This document shows positions 1 to 7,601 of a stretch of 17,817 bases of DNA, in pieces. The notes under the pieces were generated by a model. It did no database searches and was not told where the DNA came from. It saw only the letters and a program-made list of their open reading frames with translations. Made by a program: the position numbers and the translations under genes. Position 1 is the stretch's first letter, and the number at the start of each line of letters is the position of its first letter. The DNA is from Eubacterium sp. (GTDB taxonomy: Bacteria > Bacillota > Clostridia > Lachnospirales > Lachnospiraceae), in the NCBI GenBank assembly GCA_022776205.1, contig JALFIK010000191.1, positions 1-17,817 of the forward strand, read 5' to 3'.

Positions 1-950
1 CAGCGTGCCACATCGAGGGCATGATAGGTAATAATCATCTGTGCACCTGCCCGTTTCATGGCAATCATATTTTCCATCACAATCTTCTTTTCATCAATCC
101 ACCCATTTCCCGCAGCAGCTTTCACCATGGAATATTCACCGCTCACATTATAAGCACACAGGGGCATCTCTGTCTCCACGGATGCCGTCTTTAAGATATC
201 CAGAAAAGCCAATGCCGGTTTTATAATAATAATATCGGCACCTTCTGCAATATCATCTTTAATATCGCGCATAGCCTCTCTTCCATTATGGTAATCCATC
301 TGGTAAGTTCTTCTGTCTCCAAACCCCGGTGCAGAATGAGCCGCATCCCGGAATGGTCCGTAATATCCGGAAGCCATCTTTGCACTGTAAGCCATAATCG
401 GAGTCATGATAAATCCTTCCCGGTCCAAAGCTTCACGAATCGCTGCCACATGTCCATCCATCATATTTGACGGTGCCACCATATCTGCTCCTGCTCTTGC
501 ACAGGTAACGGCAGTCTTCGCCAGGAGCGGCAGGGTTTCATCATTCAGGATCACCCCGTCTTTCACCATACCACAGTGGCCATGGGAAGTATATTCACAA
601 AGACAAATATCCGCAATAACCACAAGTTCCGGAAATACTTTCTTTATGTGCCGGATTGCCTCCTGTATCACACCGTGCTCATTATATGCTTCACTTCCGC
701 ATTCATCCTTATGAGATGGAATACCAAATAACAAAATTCCCCTGATTCCCGCTTCACGGATTCGTGTTAGCTCCTCATCAATACGATCAATGGAGTACTG
801 ATAAATTCCCGGCATGGAATCGATGGGATTCTTTATATTCTCTCCCTCAATGATAAATACCGGATAAATGAGATCGGACACACTGACTGCTGTCTCCCTT
901 ACCAGTGCCCGAAGATTTTCTGAAGCACGCAGACGTCTTCTTCTAATCAT
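1..950 (-). CDS. hemB: Porphobilinogen synthase HemB (3' end cut by window edge)
   Basis: Delta-aminolevulinic acid dehydratase: it condenses two 5-aminolevulinates into porphobilinogen, the first common tetrapyrrole precursor, in the cytoplasm. I translated the minus strand from the ATG at 950 (MIRRRRLRAS...), giving 316 residues that run off the left edge. The family is about 325 residues long, so only about ten are missing. Zinc-binding cysteines appear as C116-L-C118 and C126 in ICLCEYTSHGHCG. The Schiff-base lysines are K191 (AYSAKMASGYYGPFRDA) and K244 (ADIIIIKPALAFLD), and the end ITYHALDVARW matches the usual C-terminus. The start is set by an AAAGGAG ribosome binding site at 961-967, ten bases upstream, which overlaps the stop of the preceding acetyltransferase gene. 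Its place at the end of the cobamide operon suggests it feeds this pathway. Identification is secure. Confidence 0.97.
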   Translation of the reverse strand, partial: MIRRRRLRASENLRALVRETAVSVSDLIYPVFIIEGENIKNPIDSMPGIYQYSIDRIDEELTRIREAGIRGILLFGIPSHKDECGSEAYNEHGVIQEAIRHIKKVFPELVVIADICLCEYTSHGHCGMVKDGVILNDETLPLLAKTAVTCARAGADMVAPSNMMDGHVAAIREALDREGFIMTPIMAYSAKMASGYYGPFRDAAHSAPGFGDRRTYQMDYHNGREAMRDIKDDIAEGADIIIIKPALAFLDILKTASVETEMPLCAYNVSGEYSMVKAAAGNGWIDEKKIVMENMIAMKRAGAQMIITYHALDVAR

Positions 951-965
951 GACAAACACACTCCT

Positions 966-1403
966 TTATTTTCCCTTTTTCCTGCCAATGGACAAATACT
1001 GGATCATCCCCGGTCCAAGTTCCCCTGTCGGTCTTGCGATAAAACCGTGTTTTTTATAAAATTCCTCTCTGCCCTTTGCGCACATAAGATCAAACATCAT
1101 CGTTGTTCCCTCATAACCCTGGGAGATCACATATTCCTTCAGAGTTTCCAGAATTAATCCGCCGATTCCTTCATTCTGGGCTTCGGGACGGATGATCAGA
1201 TCCTGCACATAACAGATAATTGCTCCGTCTCCGACGATTCTCCCCATGCCGACAGGCCTGCCATCTTTGTAGGCAACAAGGGTGTACATGCTGTTTTCAA
1301 GGCCTTTTTGGGCCTGGTCTCTGGAAAGTTCCTTAAAATGAACGGATTGCCGAAGGGCAAGATAAGTATCAATATCTAACTGGTCTTCCACTAGCTCTAT
1401 CAT
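966..1403 (-). CDS. Small GNAT-family N-acetyltransferase, substrate unknown
   Basis: A 145-residue single-domain GNAT protein. The acetyl-CoA binding motif A is visible as RPEAQNEGIGGLIL (residues 72-85), preceded by the beta strand ICYVQDLI. A C-terminal FYKKHGF segment (115-121) and PTGELGPGM follow, as in compact GNAT enzymes. The family transfers an acetyl group from acetyl-CoA to an amine on a small molecule or protein; the substrate cannot be told from sequence. The ATG at 1403 lies inside the end of the upstream dehydrogenase gene, a 35-base overlap in another frame, and has no clear Shine-Dalgarno, only GGCGG. Translation is therefore probably coupled to the upstream gene. hemB follows after 15 bases, and its ribosome binding site overlaps this gene's stop. 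No cobamide pathway step is known to need an acetyltransferase, so it is either a passenger or has an undescribed role. Confidence 0.85.
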   Translation of the reverse strand: MIELVEDQLDIDTYLALRQSVHFKELSRDQAQKGLENSMYTLVAYKDGRPVGMGRIVGDGAIICYVQDLIIRPEAQNEGIGGLILETLKEYVISQGYEGTTMMFDLMCAKGREEFYKKHGFIARPTGELGPGMIQYLSIGRKKGK

Positions 1404-2013
1404 TTTTGTTCCGCCTTATAATTTCCTTTATTTCCTCTTCTGTTAAAACCCTCTCCTTTGAAAATGTTTCAGCTGCAGCCTCTTTCAAAATTCTGCTTCT
1501 TTCTTCTCCTTCAAATTCTTTCTTGATTCTCTCCCGGATTTTTCCGAGAAAAAGAGTCATCTCTCCATAAGAATCGGGAACGGCTTTCTCGACTATTTCC
1601 CGGATATGTTTCGACAGGGCAGGACTGTTCGTTCCGCTGTTGATTCCGATACTGGCCTCACCCTTTCTTACCACCGATGGAAAAAGGAAGGTGGAATCTT
1701 TCGGAGAATCTGCCACATTGACCGGGATTCTGTATTCCCTGCACAACCGGGCAGCCCGGGCATTTACTTCGCGGTTATCCGTAGCACATATCACAAGATA
1801 TGACCCGGAAATTTCTTCTTCTTTGACCTGCCCAATCCGGATTCTCTCCGGCGGAAGTTCTTTTCGAATCTCATTACAGACCGTCTCTGCAACGACATAC
1901 ACATCCGCCTGGAAAGAAAGCAGAGTTTTTATTTTTCGAAGGGCAACACCGCCTCCGCCGATGACAAGACAGTGCTTGTCTGTTAAACTAATAAATAACG
2001 GAAAATATGCCAT
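1369..2013 (-). CDS. sirC: Precorrin-2 dehydrogenase (SirC / CysG N-terminal type)
   Basis: NAD-dependent oxidation of precorrin-2 to sirohydrochlorin, the branch point for cobalt (cobamide) or iron (siroheme) insertion. The 214-residue protein starts MAYFPLFISL and has a Rossmann nucleotide-binding motif, GGGGVALRK, at residues 19-27. ICATDN (75-80) and VNVADSPKDSTFLFPS (98-113) follow; D102 matches the catalytic aspartate of the CysG/Met8p family. SIGINSGTNSPALSKHIRE (121-139) is the dimerisation and tail region of this family. There is no C-terminal methyltransferase domain, so it is the short SirC form; the methyltransferase sits in the HemC-CobA-HemD fusion. CysG and Met8p homologues can also chelate metal, but CbiK is the likely chelatase here. 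The gene starts three bases after the cobQ-cobO stop with a weak ribosome binding site. Its last 35 bases overlap the GNAT gene. Confidence 0.93.
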   Translation of the reverse strand: MAYFPLFISLTDKHCLVIGGGGVALRKIKTLLSFQADVYVVAETVCNEIRKELPPERIRIGQVKEEEISGSYLVICATDNREVNARAARLCREYRIPVNVADSPKDSTFLFPSVVRKGEASIGINSGTNSPALSKHIREIVEKAVPDSYGEMTLFLGKIRERIKKEFEGEERSRILKEAAAETFSKERVLTEEEIKEIIRRNKNDRASGRPVRY

Positions 2014-2016
2014 CTT

Positions 2017-4077
2017 TTATTTCTCGATTCCCATACGGGAACTTACCCCTTGATCAAAAGGATGTTTTACTTTCTGAATTTCAGAAATGTAATCTGCATG
2101 TTCCATCAGCGCCTGGGATGGATTTCTTCCCGTCAGAACCACTTCAAGTGAATAAGGTTTTTCCTCGAGATATTTTATCATCTTCTTTTCGTCAAGTAAA
2201 TCCCCGTCTATGGCATAAACGCTCTCGTCCATCACAAGCATATCAAAATCTTTTGCCATGGAAAATAAGCGGTCAAGCATCGCATCATTTTCCTTTTTCA
2301 GTGCCCCCAGCTCTTCCGGATCCATCTGAAAAGTAAATTTCTCCATCTCTTTCCCGGGAATAACAGTAATTTCCGGACGGGACTCAATAATTTTCCTCTC
2401 ACTCGACTGGTTTCCCTTTAAAAACTGATGATAGAGAATTTTTTTGCCACTTCCTGCCGCCCGCATCATAAGGCCCACACTACATGTCGTTTTCCCCTTT
2501 CCATCTCCACAGTAAATGTGCACCAGTCCCTTCCCTGAATGATCGTCACATAATCCTCCGCATCCTTTTTTCTCCATGGATTGTTCTCCTTTTTCCCCTG
2601 ATAAAATTTTATAAATTGCATCCATATCCAGACTCTCCCGAATGAGATCTGCCAGTTTATTGTATTGGATTTCTTTATATTCTGCCACGCTTAAATGATT
2701 TTGATCCGGACGGATCCCTTTTTCCCTCATCAGATCTTCCACAAGCCCGAAAACAAGATTTTCATTATCAAATATCCCGTGAAGATAACTGCCCCAGATT
2801 CGCCCGTCTTTCGTCATATAAGCATCCGTTCTCCCGTCGGAAAGCCGGATCATCGGCACTGCATCTCCCAGATTTTGTGTTATGCCCATGTGTATCTCAT
2901 ACCCTTCAATTCCGGACTCCTCCAAATGATACAGATTACTCTCCGGAAGAATATGTCCGTGAATCCTCGTACGGGTTTTTGCTCCCTGAAAAATGGTCGA
3001 AGTATCCAGAAGTCCAAGCCCCCGCATATTTCCACCATGTTCCACGCCTTCCGGGTCGTGGAGTTCTTTCCCAAGGATCTGGAACCCTCCGCAGATTCCG
3101 ATGACTCTGGTTGTCTGGGCCGCTCTCTTAATTGCCGCTTCAAGACCGCTTTCTATGAGCCATTCCATATCTCCCATCGTATTTTTTGTGCCTGGCAGAA
3201 GAATCAGATCCGGCTTGCCCAGTTCTTTTTTATTCGTAACATAACGAAGTGAAACTCCGTCAATCAGTTCAAAAACGCTAAAATCCGTAAAGTTGGAAAT
3301 ATGCGGAAGACGAATTACTGCCACATCGATGCCTTCCGTAATTGTTTTCTGATTCAGCCGGTCCGAGAGACTGTCCTCGTCATCCACATCAATTTTCTCC
3401 ATAGGAATTACTCCAAGAACCGGCTTACCCGTAAGATCTTCCAGCATGGACAGACCCGGTTTTAATATTTCCACATCTCCTCGGAATTTATTGATCACAA
3501 TGCCACAGAAACGATCCTGGTCTTCCCGGGGAAGCAATTTAATGGTACCGTAAGCCGAAGCAAACACTCCGCCGCGATCGATATCTGCCACAAGAATGAC
3601 CGGAGCATTGGCTCTTTTTGCCATTCCCATATTCACAAGATCAAATTCCGACAGATTAATCTCCGCCGGCGATCCGGCTCCCTCAATTACAATAATATCA
3701 TTTTCTTCTTCCAGATGATGATAAGCTCTCATCACCTCCGGCACCAGTTCTTCTTTTTTTTCATAATATTCCCGCGCACTTAAATTATCATAAACTTCTC
3801 CGTTTACGATCACCTGAGAACCCATGGAACTTGTCGGTTTTAATAAAATGGGATTCATCCAGTGAGTCGGTTCAATCATGGCTGCCTCCGCCTGCATGGC
3901 CTGGGCCCTCCCGATTTCCAGTCCCTCTTTTGTGATATATGAATTGAGTGCCATGTTCTGTGCCTTAAAAGGAGCCACCCGGTATCCGTCCTGTTTGAAA
4001 ACCCTGCACAGTCCTGCTGTGACAAAGGTTTTCCCCGAATTGGACATGGTTCCCTGTACCATAATTGCTTTTGCCAT
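2017..4077 (-). CDS. cobQ-cobO: Fused cobyric acid synthase and corrinoid adenosyltransferase (CobQ-CobO)
   Basis: A 686-residue fusion of two consecutive pathway enzymes. Residues 1 to about 490 are cobyric acid synthase (CobQ/CbiP), which uses ATP and glutamine to amidate carboxylates b, d, e and g of adenosylcobyrinate a,c-diamide. It shows the P-loop-like GTMSNSGKT (9-17), FKAQNMALNS (37-46) and VADIDRGGVFAS (163-174). The glutaminase domain has nucleophile C329 in GICGGFQILG and H433 in SYLHGIFDNE. After a polar linker (about 491-515) comes a BtuR/CobO-type adenosyltransferase (516-686), which transfers adenosyl from ATP to Co(I). Its features are Walker A GDGKGKT (524-530), DMLVMDES (612-619) and the C-terminal signature KHPFDQGVSSRMGIE. 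Each domain alone is about normal full length. The start is supported by AGGAG at 4083-4087, five bases upstream. A second, internal ribosome binding site precedes Met501 and may give a free CobO. Confidence 0.96.
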   Translation of the reverse strand: MAKAIMVQGTMSNSGKTFVTAGLCRVFKQDGYRVAPFKAQNMALNSYITKEGLEIGRAQAMQAEAAMIEPTHWMNPILLKPTSSMGSQVIVNGEVYDNLSAREYYEKKEELVPEVMRAYHHLEEENDIIVIEGAGSPAEINLSEFDLVNMGMAKRANAPVILVADIDRGGVFASAYGTIKLLPREDQDRFCGIVINKFRGDVEILKPGLSMLEDLTGKPVLGVIPMEKIDVDDEDSLSDRLNQKTITEGIDVAVIRLPHISNFTDFSVFELIDGVSLRYVTNKKELGKPDLILLPGTKNTMGDMEWLIESGLEAAIKRAAQTTRVIGICGGFQILGKELHDPEGVEHGGNMRGLGLLDTSTIFQGAKTRTRIHGHILPESNLYHLEESGIEGYEIHMGITQNLGDAVPMIRLSDGRTDAYMTKDGRIWGSYLHGIFDNENLVFGLVEDLMREKGIRPDQNHLSVAEYKEIQYNKLADLIRESLDMDAIYKILSGEKGEQSMEKKGCGGLCDDHSGKGLVHIYCGDGKGKTTCSVGLMMRAAGSGKKILYHQFLKGNQSSERKIIESRPEITVIPGKEMEKFTFQMDPEELGALKKENDAMLDRLFSMAKDFDMLVMDESVYAIDGDLLDEKKMIKYLEEKPYSLEVVLTGRNPSQALMEHADYISEIQKVKHPFDQGVSSRMGIEK
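2586..2592 (-). promoter_or_regulatory. Internal ribosome binding site before the CobO domain
   Basis: On the minus strand AAAGGAG is followed after eight bases by an in-frame ATG at 2577-2575, which is Met501 of the CobQ-CobO fusion, right at the domain linker. This is as good a Shine-Dalgarno as those of the true gene starts here. It would yield a separate adenosyltransferase of 186 residues, a normal length for the BtuR/CobO family. What is seen is the spacing and sequence; use of the site is inference. Confidence 0.55.
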
Positions 4078-4096
4078 TTTTTCTCCTCTCTGTCTG

Positions 4097-5176
4097 TCAT
4101 CTGTTAAAAATCAATGCAAGTTCCCGAATCAGCCTTTCATTTTCCGGATGGGACTTTACCGCAACTCTCCAGTAATCTGTTCCCAGATTCACATAATTAC
4201 TGCAGTTTCTGATCAGAATCCCCCGCTGCTCCAGTCTTCTGTCGAGATCTTCCATTCCCGGTGTCCGGAAAAAAAGGTAATTGGCATTTCCGTCATACAG
4301 TTTTAGCGGAAATTTTCCAAGCTCTTTTTTCATGTAGATCAGTTCCTGTGCGACCGTCTTTTTCACCTGGTCTTTATACTTTCTTTCGGAAAGAGCGGCA
4401 ATCCCGGCACACTGGGCAATATGGCTTACAGACCATGACTGTCCCGCCCGGCTTACCTTTTCAAGCAATTCCTGATTTTCTGAAAGAATATAACCAAGGC
4501 GTACACCCGGGATTGCATACATTTTTGTAAAAGATTTTAATATGATTAAGTTGTCATAGGAGCCAAGCAATGTTTTAACACTAAACTCCTCTTCTCTCTC
4601 ACAGATTTCAAGGAAGCACTCATCCACAAGAACAACAGTCCCGGTCACCTTTGCCCGGTCAAGAATTTTCCGGATCAGTTCTCTGTCTGTAAGAATTCCT
4701 GTGGGATTATTCGGATTACAAAGTATTACAAGATCGGTTTCCTCCGTGACTTTTTTTAAAAAGTCTTCCCGGATCATAAAATCTTCCTGCATAAAATAAT
4801 AGTCTGTCTTTCCTCCTGCCGCCCGAAGAGCCTCCTCATATTCCACAAAAGTGGGAACAGCCAGAAGAGTTTTTCGGGGTTTGAGCCCAAAGGCAATCCG
4901 GTAAAGAAGGTCCGCTCCCCCGTTTCCGCAAAGTATATGCTCAGACAGAACCCCCTCTTCTTTTCCGATTTTTTCCCGAAGATGCCTGCAGTCCGGATCC
5001 GGATAATTTACCGTCCCTCCAATTGCCTCTTCCATCGCCTTTTTTACAGATTCCGGAAGGCCGAGAGGACTGATATTTGCCGAAAAATCCAGAATCTCTT
5101 CCTCCGGGATTCCGATTTCTTCTGCTTTTTTATAAATGTTTCCTACATGGGAACTGCTTTGTGAATTTATTTTCAT
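4097..5176 (-). CDS. cobD: L-threonine-O-3-phosphate decarboxylase (CobD)
   Basis: A PLP-dependent, aminotransferase-fold decarboxylase that makes (R)-1-amino-2-propanol O-2-phosphate, the linker between the corrin ring and the nucleotide loop. Counting from the upstream TTG at 5179, the motifs are CNPNNPTG (154-161), DECF (186-189), the PLP Schiff-base lysine K219 in SFTK, and the phosphate-binding R227 in GVRLGY. The N-terminal FSANISPLG is typical of CobD and HisC-like enzymes. The HisC (histidinol-phosphate aminotransferase) fold is shared, but the neighbour cbiB, which uses the product, favours CobD. I chose the ATG at 5176; a TTG immediately before it is also open. Neither has a clear Shine-Dalgarno in the 35-base gap after cbiB. 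About 359 residues, normal for the short bacterial form without a C-terminal zinc domain. Confidence 0.93.
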   Translation of the reverse strand: MKINSQSSSHVGNIYKKAEEIGIPEEEILDFSANISPLGLPESVKKAMEEAIGGTVNYPDPDCRHLREKIGKEEGVLSEHILCGNGGADLLYRIAFGLKPRKTLLAVPTFVEYEEALRAAGGKTDYYFMQEDFMIREDFLKKVTEETDLVILCNPNNPTGILTDRELIRKILDRAKVTGTVVLVDECFLEICEREEEFSVKTLLGSYDNLIILKSFTKMYAIPGVRLGYILSENQELLEKVSRAGQSWSVSHIAQCAGIAALSERKYKDQVKKTVAQELIYMKKELGKFPLKLYDGNANYLFFRTPGMEDLDRRLEQRGILIRNCSNYVNLGTDYWRVAVKSHPENERLIRELALIFNR

Positions 5177-5211
5177 CAATTCTGGCCGCGATTTTCTTTC
5201 TATCTATCCTG

Positions 5212-6216
5212 TCAGAGGATAACATACAGTAAAAATGTCATCCCGCAGCAAAACAGGAGGGATAAAAATGCGCTGACATACAACAGTTGGTTTGTCTTTT
5301 TAATATCCTCATATTCCACCGGACGGATATCATCTCCGATTGTCGGTTTTTCCACCGGTTTCCCAAAATAACTGTGGGTTCCCCCAAGTTGTATATCCAG
5401 GGCTCCGGCAGCAACTGCCTCCGTCTGGGCACTGTTGGGACTCAAATGTGCAAGTCGGTCTCTCTTAAAAATCCGCACAGCCCCTTTCACATCAAACCGG
5501 AGAAAAAATGATGCAAGTATCATCATGACTGCCGCCAGTCTTGACGGAATAAAATTACAGATATCATCCAGTTTCGCACAAGCAAATCCCAGATACCGGC
5601 ATTCTTCATTTTTATATCCCACCATGGAATCTAACGTATTGACCGCTTTATAAGCAAATCCTAACGGAGCTCCTCCAAGAGCAATAAAGACCATCGGGGC
5701 GATTACCCCATCTGCTGTATTCTCCGCAATGGTTTCCACATCTGCCTTTGCCACCTCGCCGGCATTCAGGCATTCTGTATCTCGCCCCACAAGATAAGAC
5801 ACCTCTTTTCTCGCCGCGGCAAGATCCCCCTCTCTTAATTTCTTATACACTTTCATTGATTCTCTTTTCAGACTTTTCGTCGCAAGAATCTGATAAATAA
5901 AAAAGGTCTCCAGACAAAAGCGAAAAAGTGGGTGCACTTTCCCGGCCAGGTACAAAATACCCGCCGTTATAAAAAAGGTACCTCCTACCACAAGAAATGT
6001 AAGAATAAAGCCACCGGCACGCTCCGCTTTTTCTTTCCTGTCTTTGTGTTTGTCCCGCACTTCTTTAAAAGAACAACCATAAATCAGGTGCCAAAGTCCC
6101 TTTTTTAATTTATCAATCACCCATCCGATTATCTGTACCGGATGCACCAGCCCGTGGGGATCCCCAAAAATAAGATCAAGAATAAATCCCAGCACCGTCG
6201 CACATATCAATTCCAT
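5212..6216 (-). CDS. cbiB: Adenosylcobinamide-phosphate synthase CbiB
   Basis: Integral membrane enzyme that joins aminopropanol (phosphate) to adenosylcobyric acid, giving adenosylcobinamide (phosphate). The 334-residue protein has hydrophobic segments at about 1-17, 68-92, 96-112, 171-190, 224-240 and 311-334. Conserved family motifs are DLIFGDP with HPVQIIG (14-31), VGRDT (143-147), ETIAENTADGV (161-171), AYKAVNTLDSMVGYKNE (188-204) and HLSPNSAQTEAVAAGAL (257-273), followed by QLGGTHSYFG. Its start overlaps the end of cbiA by ten bases, with AGGAGA at 6227-6232, ten bases upstream, so the two are likely co-translated. The following gene, cobD, makes its co-substrate. Confidence 0.96.
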   Translation of the reverse strand: MELICATVLGFILDLIFGDPHGLVHPVQIIGWVIDKLKKGLWHLIYGCSFKEVRDKHKDRKEKAERAGGFILTFLVVGGTFFITAGILYLAGKVHPLFRFCLETFFIYQILATKSLKRESMKVYKKLREGDLAAARKEVSYLVGRDTECLNAGEVAKADVETIAENTADGVIAPMVFIALGGAPLGFAYKAVNTLDSMVGYKNEECRYLGFACAKLDDICNFIPSRLAAVMMILASFFLRFDVKGAVRIFKRDRLAHLSPNSAQTEAVAAGALDIQLGGTHSYFGKPVEKPTIGDDIRPVEYEDIKKTNQLLYVSAFLSLLFCCGMTFLLYVIL

Positions 6217-7601
6217 TCTTTACCATTCTCCTGTATCCATTTTCTTTTTGTCTGTTCTGCCAGATTCACAAAATTTTGTGCAATTTCTCTGCAATTGTGA
6301 AAATAAAAATGAGGGTATCCCGCCATCACATTTTCCTTTACATAAAGACCTTCCCAGCTTTTTCCGGAAGCTTTTCTTATCGTGCAGGTGGCCCCCCGAT
6401 GTTCTGCCCTCGAGTAATGAAATTCATGGGCACGGATCTTTGCTCCTTTCTCAAAAAAAGAGGTATCTTTTTGCGCAGTTAAAGTCACATATCCAAATTC
6501 CATGGACAGTTTCTGTGTCATACTCACATCCGTGTCAAGAAGTCGGAGCATTTCAAAAGACTCTCCGTCAACGTCAATAAGATGATCACAGGCATACATA
6601 AATCCTCCGCATTCCGCAATGAGAGGTTTTCCTTCCATAACCGCTCTGCGGATGGATTCCTTCATCGCCTCATTGGAAGACAGCTCCTTTTTATAAATTT
6701 CCGGATAACCTCCGCCAAGATAAATTCCATCTGTATTTTCCGGAAGGGAGGTGTCCTTTATGGGACTGAAAAATACGATTCTCGCCCCAAGCTGTTCTAA
6801 TATATCCAGATTTTCTTTATAATAAAAGCAAAATGCCCTGTCTCTGGCAACGGCAATATTTACTTTTTTCTCCAAAATTTCCGGAGGTTTCGTTACGGCA
6901 AGCGGGACCGCTTCCCGACCGATTTTTAAGAGTAAATCCAAATCAATTCCCTCCTCGGCTGTCTTCCCCAGAAGAGAGATAATCTCATCGAGATTTTCGA
7001 TTTCTTCCGCAGTCATCAGTCCAAGATGCCTGCTTCCTATGGATATTCCTTCCTTTTGGGGAAAATAGCCGACAACAGGAACTCCTGTTTCTTTTTCCAT
7101 TTGGGGTTTTATCATTTCATAAAGCCCTCTGCTACAACGATTGATAATTATCCCGGCAATGGAATTTTCCCGATATTCTTTCATTCCCTTTATGACCGGA
7201 ATCAGAGTGTGAGACATTCCCTTTCCGTTGACAATAAGAATTACCGGCGTTTCCGTCTCCTTTGAAACAGTCCATGTACTTTTTTCACAGGAAATACCAA
7301 TTCCATCATAGTAGCCCATCACTCCCTCAATCACGGAGAAATCTGCTTTCTGACTGTCCTTTCCCACAAGGAAACGAAGATCGTCTCCCGTGGAAAAAAA
7401 CGGATCCAGATTCCTGCACTCTGTTCCCGCAATGTGGGAATGAAGCATGGGATCAATATAATCCGGACCGCATTTATAAGGCTGAATATTAATCCCTCTG
7501 TCCTTTAATGCTTTTAGAATTCCACAGGTAATACTGGTTTTCCCACAGCCGCTGTTTACTCCCGCAAGGAGGATCCTCGGCATTATTTTCAGTTGTTCCA
7601 A
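6207..7601 (-). CDS. cbiA: Cobyrinate a,c-diamide synthase CbiA (TTG start)
   Basis: ATP- and glutamine-dependent amidation of the a and c carboxylates of cobyrinate. The 464-residue protein has an N-terminal dethiobiotin-synthetase-like domain with P-loop GVNSGCGKTS (14-23), then PYKCGPDYIDPMLH (41-54) and VIEGVMGYYDG (90-100). The C-terminal class I glutaminase-like domain carries nucleophile C331 in AECGGFMY, preceded by YLGGGYPE (294-301), and a histidine, H431, in GYPHFYFH. I chose the TTG at 7601 because GGAGG lies eight bases upstream (7610-7614). The first ATG, at 7583 (MPRILLAGV), has no Shine-Dalgarno. The TTG directly follows the TAA of cbiJ, so the start is likely coupled. Length is normal for the family. 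Confidence 0.96.
   Translation of the reverse strand: MEQLKIMPRILLAGVNSGCGKTSITCGILKALKDRGINIQPYKCGPDYIDPMLHSHIAGTECRNLDPFFSTGDDLRFLVGKDSQKADFSVIEGVMGYYDGIGISCEKSTWTVSKETETPVILIVNGKGMSHTLIPVIKGMKEYRENSIAGIIINRCSRGLYEMIKPQMEKETGVPVVGYFPQKEGISIGSRHLGLMTAEEIENLDEIISLLGKTAEEGIDLDLLLKIGREAVPLAVTKPPEILEKKVNIAVARDRAFCFYYKENLDILEQLGARIVFFSPIKDTSLPENTDGIYLGGGYPEIYKKELSSNEAMKESIRRAVMEGKPLIAECGGFMYACDHLIDVDGESFEMLRLLDTDVSMTQKLSMEFGYVTLTAQKDTSFFEKGAKIRAHEFHYSRAEHRGATCTIRKASGKSWEGLYVKENVMAGYPHFYFHNCREIAQNFVNLAEQTKRKWIQENGKEWN

Noticed and set aside
1369..1403. Frameshift between the precorrin-2 dehydrogenase and GNAT genes
   Set aside because: Both proteins are full length with normal N-termini and motifs. 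They are unrelated families, so the 35-base overlap is better read as coupled genes than as a sequencing error.
2695..3252. Plus-strand open frame of 185 codons opposite cobQ
   Set aside because: It is a shadow of the CobQ domain coding strand; no recognisable motifs in the product.
4097..5176. Histidinol-phosphate aminotransferase (HisC) for this PLP enzyme
   Set aside because: The fold and motifs are shared, but the position between cbiB and cobQ and the absence of any histidine gene favour CobD.
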